Source: Synchiropus splendidus (Eukaryota; Chordata; Actinopteri; Syngnathiformes; Callionymidae). Taken from it: a stretch of DNA of 64,000 nt. The DNA is taken from the NCBI RefSeq assembly GCF_027744825.2, contig NC_071335.1:10145001-10209000 (forward strand), written 5' to 3'. Made by a program: the position numbers and the translations under genes. Shown in pieces: positions 1 to 12,300 of this stretch. Within the stretch, counting starts at the first letter, position 1; each line of letters starts with the position of its first letter. The notes beneath the pieces are model-generated. The model had not been told where the DNA came from. It saw only the letters and a program-made list of their open reading frames with translations, and did not search any database.

Positions 1-221
1 ACATGTTTTGATATACCTCTTCAAGGAGGCAAAACCTTGAAAAACCTTGCAGCATGCAGCAACTATTATTATTATTATTATAGGACAACTGAAAAACATT
101 TAATTCAATGTTAGACATCACACTTTGGTGAATCTCTTGAGACTTTACTATGTTTATGAAATATTTACATACTAGCCTCTTGTAGCGGGTCTCAAGAGAC
201 AGTGAATTTATGAAAGTCTCC

Positions 222-756
222 ACTCCGGACGTTGTCAAACATTTCAGATTCAGGTGGCCAATGAACGCTGCACCAGACTCCAAAAGTCGACAGATTTGGT
301 CGTTTCAGACCGATCTGGTCATCGAGATCGATGAAATTAATCATTATTCCTTGGTCAATTTGCTTAGCGTTCCGAATGTCACGCTTGGACCGGCGGGGGT
401 TGCTAAGTGGTCGCTGTGCTAACAGCCAGCTGCTGAGGAACCAGCGGTCTCACTTTCACAAGCTTCTTAAACTCTCTGTGCACTGTCAAGTGCTGGCGCT
501 TTAAATGGCGCATTTCATTTTGACACGCTTCCCTGCACAGCATTTTGCTGTGCATGTGCAGCAGGATGCAGATTGAAAGAAGCTCCACAGCAGACATTCT
601 GCTGCCGAGTGTGCAGCTGGGAGGGAGGTGTGGACACATCACAAGCACAGGACTTCATCAGAGCGCCGGCTGTCATGAGATCAGTTGTGATCGTCATTCA
701 CAGATCACGCTGAAACTGGCCGATCATGATCGTGACCGATCGATCGGAGCATCCCT
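222..756 (-). mobile_element. hAT transposon relic with BED zinc-finger remnant (copy A)
   Basis: Positions 222-600 match, in inverse orientation, 55495-55865. Read on the minus strand, both copies contain the residues RHLKRQHL preceded about 20 residues upstream by an A-S-C...A-G-K pattern, which fits a BED-type zinc finger (CxxC then HxxxxH) of hAT transposases. In this copy the first cysteine position reads Ser and the halves lie in different frames, so it is not functional. The right edge ends GGAGCATCCCTA at 756 after a run of GATC motifs, a typical hAT-like terminal sequence (its reverse complement starts TAGGGATGCTCC). The left edge is not visible, so the copy is probably truncated. 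BED/hAT is family knowledge; the repeat itself is seen directly. Confidence 0.6.
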
Positions 757-1694
757 AAGCAATAGCCATTTCACGCACTCACTCAACTGTTAGGTGCAGG
801 GATTGTTGCAGGGTGGGGCCCAGCATGTCATTTACAGTGCATCAGGACACAATGAAAGTTCGGCGAATCAATGAATGATGACTATCATCATCAATCGTAA
901 CTGTGAACGAAAGTTCGACTAACTGATCAGCCCTATAAAAATAGCGTGAATTTGGATACCTGCAGGTTTATCATCCAGCTGACCTTAGACATATGCAACG
1001 AGAGCAGCATAATCAAAACGTGTTTGTTCTTCAACTTACTCGGTCTATGGGAAGGTTGCAGAATGTGCAGTGAGAGACACTCGACTCTGGGGACCAATCA
1101 TCCAGTTCTTCAGGTTCACAGTCTGTCGTCACAAAAAGTGAAGTTGACAATTTACACAACCCCAACACCTATAATATTTTTTTTTTCATTTAAGTTATTA
1201 ATTTGAACTTACCATCGAATAAATTAAGATCTCTCATTAGCATTGAGCCATATATTCCCTCCAGAATACTTTCAAACCCTGAAAAACAACATATAAAAAC
1301 GTCACCTATGATAACAAAACAAAACAAAACTCACGGATTTGTCAAAAACCAAGCCCATTCAATGTGTTTGGCTAGCAGTCGAAATCCTATTTTGGTTATA
1401 GGATGAACTACATTTGCCACAAGTTGTCATTTGCATGTGTTAGGTAAGAAAGGAATAAACGTGTAGCTAAAACTCCCTTGCTACAAATACACCAACATGA
1501 ACGATGTTCGTAGCATTAGCATTGCCAACATAAAAGTCAATAAACCCCGCAACATCTACTCAGATTCCAATTTGGAAGGCAAATGTCAAGTGATACGACA
1601 GTCTAACCAGCTTAAAATGGGTTGTCATGCAGTCGAACGACAGAAAAATCCCATAAGAGTGGCCAAAAAGGCAGCTAGATGGGACAAAGAAAGC
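757..1694. other. Unrecognised non-coding stretch
   Basis: Short reading frames only, none with protein-like character. A T-tract lies near 1179-1186 and an ACAAA-rich run near 1314-1328. Two similar GAAAGTTCG motifs occur at about 853 and 909. No repeat family recognised. Confidence 0.5.
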
Positions 1695-2160
1695 CAAGCG
1701 GCTAACTCCGCCGATTAGCCGGCTTGTAAATATTAGCACGGTAGCTCAACATGACGGAAAGTGCTCCGGAAAACACGTCATCTCAATTTTGAACAACAAT
1801 GCCCATTATTTGATTGCAATCATACCAACGCAATGGATCAATTTGTATCGCCACGAGTCAAGTTCTCGCCGAAACCCTCTCCTTTCTGCCGTGCATCTGG
1901 AGCACTGCACGGCCGCCATTCTGCGTCCTCCCCCTCTCTCCCCGACTACAGGAAGCGGCCTCCTTCTCCACTCGGCAGCAAAACAGCTGCAGTACTGCCA
2001 CCCCTCCTCTGAGCGGTGCTGTTGTACTTTCTACTTCACGCCACTGGCTTTATCGCATGTCCAGACATTTGCCAACGCAAACGCTTCACCGTGTATCCAG
2101 AAGAATTCTTCAGTTCTAGTGAACTGGATTTGGAGTTAATGCTTCTATAACGCGCGCAGA
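1695..2160. promoter_or_regulatory. CpG-rich patch, possible CpG island/promoter
   Basis: By hand count there are 29 CG dinucleotides between 1681 and 2160, far denser than in neighbouring DNA, which shows the CpG depletion usual in vertebrates. The patch is also more G+C-rich than its flanks and ends with GCGCGC at about 2152. This is the strongest hint of a promoter-like region in the window. No TATA box, donor splice site or coding first exon could be paired with it. Alternatively it may be part of an unrecognised young repeat. Overlapping frames at 1761-2139 are short, conflict with one another and look like by-products of the base composition. Confidence 0.35.
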
Positions 2161-3096
2161 ATGGAAAAGGAAGGCAATGGTCGACATCACATTTAATGGG
2201 CACACAGTTCAGGTGTGGTACACAACAATAGGCCCAACCATTCGTACTGTCCATGTGTGCGACCATGGTGACAATGAGGGATGTACTTGTGGGCAAACAT
2301 GACGACCTGTACAGGGGAGGTGTTGAGATGAGTTAATACTGCACATGTGCTAACCAGGGCTCAAAAAACAAAGGCAATAGCTCTATATCCGATGTATTCT
2401 ATGGGGCTGAAGCATAGTGTCTATACCCACGTCCCCAGTTGAAGAGAGGGACTTTCCGCCATGACAAAGTCTTTTATGTCTTGTCAAAATATGTGCATCG
2501 CTTTCTCGCTTTCTTTAGAGTATTGCTCACCCTTGAGGTGTAAATTGAATTTTGAGTCTTCCCAGAAACTGGGTTGAGCCAACCATCTATGGAGATGTTG
2601 TTTGGTTTCTCCAATGTGAAGGTCTGGACGTGGGCTTACTGACTGTATAACACCACGTTGTTTCTCTTGCGCTTGCTAGATACAGTGATGCTGGTAACTA
2701 TAAACCCCTTTTTTCAGTAAGGGGTAATGTAACATGTTACCATTTACAAACCATTAGTCTGTTTAAAGTGGAGGAAGGAGAGAGTGCCGTGTTTTCTCGC
2801 AGGAATTATATTATTATTATTATGCTATTGAAATAATGCATTCTGGTTTAAGGTTTTGGCATATAGATTGATGCCGTAAACAGAATTGGACTCTTAACTT
2901 CAGATGGCAGTAAAGCACATTTGGAAAGTCACCCAGTTGAACTATGACTGTAATTTAAACCTGTAACAGAGTTGTGGAAACATGATGGAGAATCAATGCC
3001 CCTGATAGATCTTAATTCACTAAGTCATGGGAACCAAACCAAACCTGACCAAACAAAATAAATGAGCCCAACTCATTGTTTAAATAATGACTTTAG
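2161..3096. other. Unrecognised stretch with one short protein-like frame
   Basis: The plus-strand frame over about 2160-2301 reads moderately protein-like (it includes DITFNGHTVQVWY and several Cys/His near its end) but is short, has no start and matches no family I recognise. The rest is A+T-rich with an ATT run near 2809-2823. Confidence 0.3.
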
Positions 3097-3395
3097 AAGA
3101 ATCAGAATCAAATTTATTGCCATGGTCAGTGGGGATCCCACCAATTATGAAAGTGTTTTGGAATAAAGCGATGACAGAAAATATAAAATATAATAAAATA
3201 ATAAAATAAAATGGCTGTTCACAAATTCAACAGTCTGACAGCTGTGGGGAAGAAGCTGTTCCTGTGACGGGAGGTTTTGGTCTGGATGGACCGTAGCCTC
3301 CTGCCAGAGGGAAGAGGAACAAACAGTCCATGTCCAGGGTGAGAAGGGTCGGCCCTGATCCCACCTGCATGTCTCGGGGTCCTGGAGAGAAGAAG
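3097..3395 (-). mobile_element. 3' end of a jockey-clade (L2/Rex1-like) LINE
   Basis: On the minus strand the sequence encodes residues such as LPSGRRLRSIQTK and RNSFFPTAVRLLN, the C-terminal tail typical of fish jockey-clade LINE ORF2 proteins. The same tail appears in diverged form in the LINE at 16441-17728 (LLPSGRRYRS...ESFFPKAI). The element ends in A+T-rich sequence and an AGAATCAGAATCA motif at about 3097-3109, the reverse complement of the short tandem tail expected at a LINE 3' terminus. It is 5'-truncated, so only the last 300 bp or so remain. It belongs to the same subfamily as the fragments at 20936 and 30269. Confidence 0.75.
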
Positions 3396-6300
3396 AAGAA
3401 GAATGGAGCACAAAACAAAATTTGATTTTAAACATCAGACATTTGTTTTAATTTTAGACAGAGAAAGGAATATGGAAAACCTTGCTCTCAGTGCAACAGT
3501 CTTCATTATTCATTCTCATTAAATGTAATCTTGTAGTGCCTTGTTTGAATCAAGTGTTTCAGGTTGTGTGCACAAGCAGAAGAACAAGGCGAGTGGTGAG
3601 ATGGTTGCCCACAGTTCCCTCTCTGTGACATCTGGTGCAGTGAGTGATTAGAAACGAGCTACAGCTTAGCACCGAGGTGGTGGTCCCTCTGGGGTGTCTG
3701 CAGATTCCCAGAGGCACATAAAACCTCAGCCACCAACGTAACTCATTACCACCACACCACAAAAGCCTGGCTGTGTGCTTCCAGTTGGGGACACTCATTG
3801 TGTGTAATATGATCGAGCGTAGCACCTGGAACCTGTTATGTAGTTCAAACAGGGGCACAGTAGCCAGAGTTCTCCTCACCTTTAATACCTCAGCAACTCT
3901 GTGTGTTATCGCCAAAGTGAAACATGCTTAGAGACGCACATGAAGCATGGCAGTTCAAATCTGCTCATGCTATTGTGACAAGAAAACACATGCATATGGT
4001 TGTGAACGGCAGTGGACACAAACAAGCTCAATTGGATTCAGTTCTGGGAAACAGGTCCATAGCATCAATGCCTCCATCTTGCAGGAACTGTTGACACACC
4101 CCAGTCACATTACCCTCAATGTGAACCTGCTTTCACCCGTGGCACGGGATGCCAGTGCCATAACCCCCACCAGTGGATGTCGGGCCAGGAAGCATAGGAA
4201 CTAAGAAGTGGTCTGTGCTCACCACCTGCAGAACCACTCCTTTATTGGGGGAGTCTTGCCAATTGCCTCTATTTTCCTCCTGTTGTCTAATCCATTTGCA
4301 GCATGTGAAACTGATTGTGAATCCTATCAGAGAATCCTTGTTGCTGTGGTGTGTTAAGAGGGAATTTGTCTCAATTATCATCTCTAAAAATGGTCGGGGC
4401 AGACAATTGTGAATATTAAACAATATTTCTGACCAAAGATCTTTATGAGTGTAGGGAGAGCTGATCACTCTTGACCAGCATTGTGACGTGGATCGAAGCC
4501 AATCAAGAAACAATCCGACACAGAGACATTAAAATGCCAGTAATAAAAATGCTCATTTTTTTCATTGGAAGACCTTTAAACCCGAAATCTCACAATTGTA
4601 ACAATAAGCAGAAAATACAAATTGCTGAATGCCAGTGCGTTGGATGGTGGTGGTTTTTTTTTTTTTTCCAACGGAATAATCAGAATAAAACACTGTAAAT
4701 AAATGACAGGCACTCGCGGAAGTTTGCTGCATGAGATGGACTGGGTAAGGACGGCCTCAGATTAGAGTGACATTTGCTTCTATTATCAACACTAGTTTAT
4801 TGTGGGGCTTTTTTAACTTCATGTGTGGGGCCCTAAGCATTCAGTGGTTACCAGTCCCTCATCCTTTCATCCTGCTGAAAGGAACTAGTACTCATCTTAA
4901 AAGTTTATCTTACGAGCCCATGTGTTTGTAAAGATAAGATCTACAAATGCTTTCGACAGAGGAGAACAAATAGGATCCAAACAGACCTGTTTCTCATTCC
5001 AACAACCACACTGATTCAGTATGCACTACGGTATTTCTACTGATCGAATCAAAGCAAACGTTTGTCTTTTTATTTTGAATCAAACCAAACCATAATATTG
5101 ATGAGGCATGCATTTTCCATGATGTCATCGGTATAATTTCATTCAAAATGCCCATTAAAACATTCTTCCTGCCGCAGAAGTTAGTGGTGTTTGTCTGTAA
5201 ATGGGAGTCTGTCTTTTCCACTTATATTTTAAGACAGTAAATTCTAGCAGCCGATTTTCTTTTCCTGATAAAACCTGGATTCAGTGTATCAAATTATATG
5301 TAACACCAATAAATAATAAAAAATAACCACAATCATTACACAAAGGGAGAGTCCCATGTGTTATTGGCAACTGCCAAGTATAATCACTGACATGTTACAC
5401 CCGCCAAACTGAAACCAGGGACCTTCAAAAGGGACTGAAAAAAATATTTTCAACCTTCTTTGGGAACTTTTTTTTAACATAAAGGGAGGCACCCTCAAAG
5501 GCATTCCCAAGATGGAAATGATTACCTGTGTGGTTTTTAAGGGTGTGTGAATATTAAGAGTGCATGCATATCATGCACAAGTGTGCATGCATATGTGTGT
5601 GTAAGACAGGAGATCAATATTGTGTTTGGACCATTTCCATTGTGATTGCAGAGGTGCAGTATTCCCATCCCAGCACATTCTGGCGCAGCCCTCGTGTCAG
5701 CCTCCCATGTCAAAGCACACAACTACATGCTACATCTGTTTAGAATTCCTGGTGTTAAATGGGAGATGGTGGTCACTGTGGGACATGGCTATGTTTATGT
5801 GTCATACAGCATTTCCCCAAACTTCTGTTTGAAGCTCTGCCTCTTGAACCCGAGTTTAAAAGGACTTGGCAACACAAGAACAAGCTCCTTGAGATCTAGT
5901 CATAGAAAGGGTCCCTATGCACGTAACACTGCTGTTCAGTTATTCACTGTCTATTTCCAAGCTTTGGAACGTGAAAGTCAAGAAGAGATGAGAAAGCATA
6001 CATCTTCCGCCATAGAAACCTGACTTGGCGTAAGTGCTTGGAGATAGGGCGCATTTCCCTATGAGGTCCCACATACAGTACAGTTGCACAAATTTAATTC
6101 AGTTACTGCTCTGACTACCTCATGCCCTTCGTACACACTGGACTCTCAGATCCTCGCTCTAAAGCCCTTTGTGGTCCCTCTTCTCAAACCATTTATCAGT
6201 GACAATGGAAACAACACAACTCATTTATGTTCAAACGCTGCACCAAGTCATCGACACCAAAAAGCCAACTAGTTGCTAGAAGGAAGGTGTACATCATTTA

Positions 6301-9300
6301 CTGCAAGCCATCAATCTAAACTAACGCAGCAACATCGGTAATCCATCCTCCTTGGGCCTCTCTCACTGCACCAGTCCCACATCCTTCAAGCTAAAATGGG
6401 CTCACGAGACAATCCCACCTGTGACAATATTTGGAAGAGACAGTGACAGGTAATGTCACCTGCCATTCACAAGGATTAGTGAGCGATTTCAGTCAGAGTA
6501 AGTTGGGTTGCGCGGGTCTGAGAAGGTCTTTCTATTCTAGGTCAATGGAAACAGTTATTCACTATTTTTTAGGCTACAGCCACCAACAATTCACCAATTT
6601 ACCTGACACCCCAAAGTTGGGTGATAGAAGAACACACGAGAGCAGCTCATGGAAAACCCATACATGCATCTCAACTCAACGCGACCATTCCAACGACTCT
6701 CAAAAGTTCAAGTTGAGACTCTGAGTGTACTTGTCTTTGGTTACACTTCATGGTACGTCGGCACTTCTTTGCTAAGAAGACGCTTTAGTGCTGCAGTTAA
6801 AGGAATAATGCTGGTCTCTGTAGTTAGCAATGGTTTGAAGTTAGAAAATGGTTTGTTGGTCGTATCCTGATCATCAGTGCCAAATCTTTTTTACTGAAAA
6901 TCCCGATGTTGTGTTTGACCATTGAATTAATGGGTAGCAATCGGGATGTGAAGGGGACTTAAAGAAAGTATAATGAATAATACCCCCCCACTCCTGAAGG
7001 ACGTTGACTAAGACAGGAAATCAGGCAAGCTAGAGGCTGTGACATGCAAGCGTTGACCTGGAGAGGTACCACTGTGCAGAGAGATGTCAAGCTGCTTCAG
7101 ATTTTAAGACGTCTTTCATAACTAGTGCCCCATCACGCTGGTTTTTACTGACCCCATCACTCTCTTTCTCTGCCTGTCTTGAGGGTGTCTGGAAGAGACG
7201 TTAGATAAGAAGAGACTCGGTGAAAAAAAAAAAAAAAAAAAAACGCTCCGAGGGATAATGTGGCATGTTGGTTTACATGGGATTATTATTCTTTTAAACA
7301 AAAAGCACTTACGGGGATGCTAACCTTCGACAAGGAATGCACAGCTTTGATTGAGGAAGAGTGTAGGGACCTGGAAGACGAATTGTCATTTTAATTCAAG
7401 ATGCAAGAGGCCAGAATCCACTCAGGGAACGGCCAAGAGGGAGGTGAACAAGGGATGAGCAGAATTAGCCAAACCAAAACCATATGCAAGGTTAAGTGCA
7501 TTCCCTCATGTCACACAAACTCAGAGCAGGAAATCATGGTACTGTGAGATGTCAGCCTGTCTTCACCCGCTCGTTTGCTTTGTTTTGTATTTGTCAAGTT
7601 GTCATAGTGCTTTTTTTTCAAATCATAAAGTTTATTCAAACCATACATTTCAGCAGTTTGTCTGGGCTAATTTACAAAAATAACAGAAGCAAATATTTAA
7701 CACAGATGTTTTTTTTTCTTTTTTTTTTTTCCAATGCTTGGAGTTGCTGTACTCGAAATACTGAAGACTTTAAAATGTGTGACCTCTTTTACATGCTATT
7801 TAGGATCTACAAGTGGGTTTTCTGTTTAGGACTGTTCTGAAAAGTGTCAATAGAGATAAATTGAAAGGCAGGTTAAAGGTTAAAATATTACCCCAACCCT
7901 AACCCAAAATTTACTGAGAATGCTTCGTGCTTGACAGCTCTGAAGGAATAAGACACTCAAAGCGCTATAAAATAGTGTTGTAGGCGAGACCACCTAACCC
8001 GAGGCTGAGTCAAAACCAGACCTGAGCATGACAAGACTGAGCCAAGTCCAAGTGAATACAGAACACATTAGTCTTTTGCCATCGTAAATACAAACTAACC
8101 AACGCCACCAAACTCAAATCCCCCTTAAGTTATCTCATTTCCAACCTAGCCTTCAAAGTTATATTAGAAATACATTTTGCAAGTGTGTCGTTTGTTTGTT
8201 TTTACAAATGGAAGACCAGAGACCCCAATGCATGCCCTCCATGACTGGTGGAGGTAGTCGTGGTAGTAGTGGCTCCGGCAATGTCAATGAGCATGAAGCT
8301 AGGTAGCATTTGAATGAAGGTTTTTCTAAAACTTATTCAGTTGAGAATTTAGCTAATTTAAATTTTAAAAGACATAGACAAGACATAGTTTCAAAGCAGT
8401 AGATTCTAGGTCAAGATCAAGAAATGTGGTCTTGAAAACAAGAAGTGTTTTGTGACAGCTGGTATTCACATGATATTTGGGGTGTGCAATGTGACAATAT
8501 TAGCTTGTGAACATACAGAACATGTTGATGATCTGCTAAAGTTAGGATTTAATATGGACAGTCTAGGCCACTTTCCATAAGTTACAGTATTTCTGCTAAT
8601 GCACGTACTCTTGCTGGTGTAGGAAACAGCCCAGAGCGCTCTTGTCATACGCATCATCCTCCCACGCACACTCCAGCCAGAGCAAATAAAACACTACTGT
8701 GAGTTGTTCTATAACCAGATGCATCTCTAACTTGACCACACACCTTCACGGCAGAATGATGAAGTGTTCCTTGTCTGACTTGTGATGCCAAAGTTTCTTG
8801 CGCTGCATAGCTAATAGAGCTAATAGCTAACGTGAAGTTTCACTTCAAACCTTTATTTACACTCATAGAGCATCAAGGTTCACCTCACTGTTAGTTAGCT
8901 GATAGTTGGCTTAAAACCAAAGTCATTGCACTTTGATCTTTTTTGTTCCAAATTGTTGCAATGAAAGGTTAACCTCAGTTACTTTGGCTAACATGTTAAT
9001 TTGACCCTTTACAATAAGTTATTTAATGTTTTGGTGCACTTGTTTTACTGACTGTATTGAATGATGCACAGTCACATCTTTGCTGTTTTGACAGTAATTT
9101 CATATTTATTCGGTTACACAGTGCAGTAACTCGTTTCAATTTAGTCTCAAGAATCCTGATAAGATATTTTTGCCATATCGCCCTCCACTCCATGACAGTC
9201 CTCACTGTAACATTTGTCACTGTGGTCTGAACAGCCTTTAGCACAGACACAGCTTATGAAATGGCACCGCCTCATACTCATCTCCTCCTGGAGTGTCCAA

Positions 9301-12300
9301 AACACACTTGCTTCCACACGGTGACTTGACACACTATACATACATGCAGCCTCCTGGACATCACAGTCATGAAAATACAACATTTATATCAGCGTGTATA
9401 AAATGTTTAAAGCCTATCATGCCCCGAGCATCAGTTTTTTGGCTAAAACATAATTGTCGAAAATGAGAGTGTCTTCCTTCCTCAAATCAAAAAATTGAGC
9501 TAGCTTGTAGTTCTTTCCTGAACACCCTAAAAATGTACAAATTCCAAAGACTGCAAAAATCATGCAACTCAACTATAGTTATGTGTCTTTCATCTTTGTG
9601 ATAAAAAAAGAGCGTTGTTGATTCAGTGTTGTTTCCGTGTGTCTTCAAAGGTCCTAGATCATCATCAGCAAAAGCAACCTTCATGCACGTATGTAATACA
9701 AATGTGCATAGGTGTACTGTCATGCAGTAAGTCAAGGTCAAACAAACACAAACGGGGTTTCAACCCACCTATTCTTGTTTGAATTATCACAAAATAAACA
9801 TTAATGGAAACACTAGAAATCTCTGCTTGGAGGGTGTGGATACGATATTGATAGGACTGGATATCATGTCACACACGTTGTGGTCCAAATAAATTCTGTC
9901 AGAGAGACGCTCTTTGATGCCGTCATCTTATGGCGCAGTCTCCTCTCAATAATCGCAAAATAATAACAAATGGTAAAGGGCATAAAACTGCATTTTCTTT
10001 TCTCGCCTTTTCACTATGTTCACTCAAAAAATGTCAAAAACCTAACTATCATCCAATCATGTCTGGAAAGGATGAAATATGTGAGCCTCTTGTTTCCTTG
10101 TCCCATCACTCACATCTTTGTTATATGTTTGTAAAGCAAAGCCTACTTTTGTCTAAAGGTTAGTATGTCTTGGCAAGACTTGGACAGTCATACCCACATA
10201 CTTAAAGTACTTTTTTTTGTGTGTGGGACTTGTGAGAAGCATTTAGGCTTCAGAGAAAGAGACGATCTTAGCGGCAGTCTCGGGGATCACTAAGAGCTGG
10301 GATTCGATTTAGCGGCCCAGATTAAGCGTTCAGCTGGTGGTTAGCGTTAGGTACATCGTTGCTGAATTGAGTTCAGATATGTGCAGCATTGTGAGTGTTG
10401 TGAGAATGCCTGGCCTGGCAACAGACCCAGGACCTCAGGCGAAGCCACACTTAGGAACATAGTTTCTCACTTGAAACAGATGTAATTTGCTCATGCGCAC
10501 GCACACACACACAGCCATTAGCTCATCAACACACACAGATGTTTAAGTTAATTGTGAGTGTGGTGAAGGGGCTGGCTGGTTGGGATTGGCTGTAAGTGTG
10601 CGGTTTGTTTCTGGCTGACAGCGTCAGACCACACAGCTCTCACATCCCCTCCCACACCATTTAGTCATAATTTAATCAGTCATCAAATGTAACGTGACTG
10701 TGGTGCGGCGCTTTATAAAATCAAATAAAAATGTGCTTATCTGATCAGGCTCTTCTGTGCATGACTGTGAGAAAAGGAACCCTCCCCTTGTGTTTCATGT
10801 GCGAGTGACTAACTCAATGTCATCTCCAGAGTGAGCGACTCCCTGCTCACGCTGCGGAGGTTCGAAAAAACATGACAAGAATTTGGCACTTTGTTTTTGG
10901 GAATAAGAGGGTGTGTGGCAGGCAGGGGGAGAAAGAAAGTGAAAATGTCTGTCTTTCACGACCACTTCAAGTTTGACCAGACATAATGAAGACCAGGAGA
11001 GAACCGTCCACAGCAATTATTGGCTCTCTTTGTCCAACCTTGTTTCATAAATTTGAGATGACTTTTTTCCAGAGTGGGAGCAGCCTGGCCGATGTGTTTT
11101 CGTTTTCTTTCTTTGGGCTGGAATGGTTTCTGCCCGGGATAATATCCAACATCCCACATCAGTCCTGTACATCTCCATAGGACCAGGTCTTGCCCCGCCT
11201 CTCTGTACTCACTCTTAACCAGGGAACACTCACTCAACTCTGACTGATTCTCTGAATAAGACAGTCTCCAAGAAACCTTGGAGCCCAAAAAGTCACCAGC
11301 AGATATACATGCATGAAACATGTCAAAATGTTGAGGACTCGTGCATTCTGACAGCCATCTTTCTTAAACATCAAGGACAGGACCAAAGTCATTTAAACAA
11401 ATCTGTGTTCCAAATGATTCCATTCAACTCACCATTTCTAGCAGGATGTTTTGTCAACGTCAGTACACTTAAATCAGATTATGTAGATAATGAATTTCCA
11501 TTTAACAGATTAGGCTTCGGATAAAGAGTGGCAGTTCCTCGCCAGTGATTTATTTTCTAAGAAGTTTAGAATTCTTTAGAATGCCTGTCTGACTTTGCAC
11601 TCAGTGATTCAATCATCAATTCAAAATCTCTCATTTGTTCCCCCCCTCTTTCTTTCATATTTAAACTCAGGTTTTGGCTCTGGTTATTTTAAAACTGTTT
11701 AGTTGACACAATCCAAAGACAAACAGTGCTCTTTGAGCTCTTGTTGACTGACACCTGACTTAGTTCAGTAGATTTCTTTCTCCTTTGGAGTAAAACCACA
11801 AAATATATCACAGACTTGGTTTCATATTCGTATCTGCTGCTTTTTCCTGTATAATTAGTGTGTTTGCTAAACAAATTCAAACAATATTCCATGGGCTTTA
11901 TAGACCTGATCAAAGGTTGTCAGCAGTGACGAACCATGAATGACTGCACTGGCAGTTTGGCAATAAGCACATGGCGGAGTACAGTTGTTTGTTTAGCCAT
12001 GTGAGAGGGCTACCAACCAAAGATCACTAATTTCATCTGCACAAACTCACACTGACACAAGGTAAAAGTATCACAAACTCACACTGTACGACATCAGTGA
12101 ATGGATGGAGAGCAAGGTGTCAAATAGTGACTCTTGTCGAGTGACTTTAGCTGATGTTGACACATTACGTTTTCTGTTGAAGCAAATGTTCTGCCTTCGT
12201 CTGCATATCCTGTTACTGTGGGCTCAGTGGCACGTACAACAAAGATGGAAGTTGGGGTTGGTAATGCAATGGCACTGCTTTCGCTCTATACTGTGAAGTG

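Noticed and set aside
7970..8450. Possible old DNA transposon (GAGGCTGAGTCAAAACCAGACC and AGGTCAAGATCAAGA motifs)
   Set aside because: Motifs are suggestive of a dispersed fish repeat, but no termini or second copy could be found in the window.
10956..11321. 121-codon minus-strand frame
   Set aside because: No recognised motif; length is not unusual for one frame in 64 kb of non-coding DNA.
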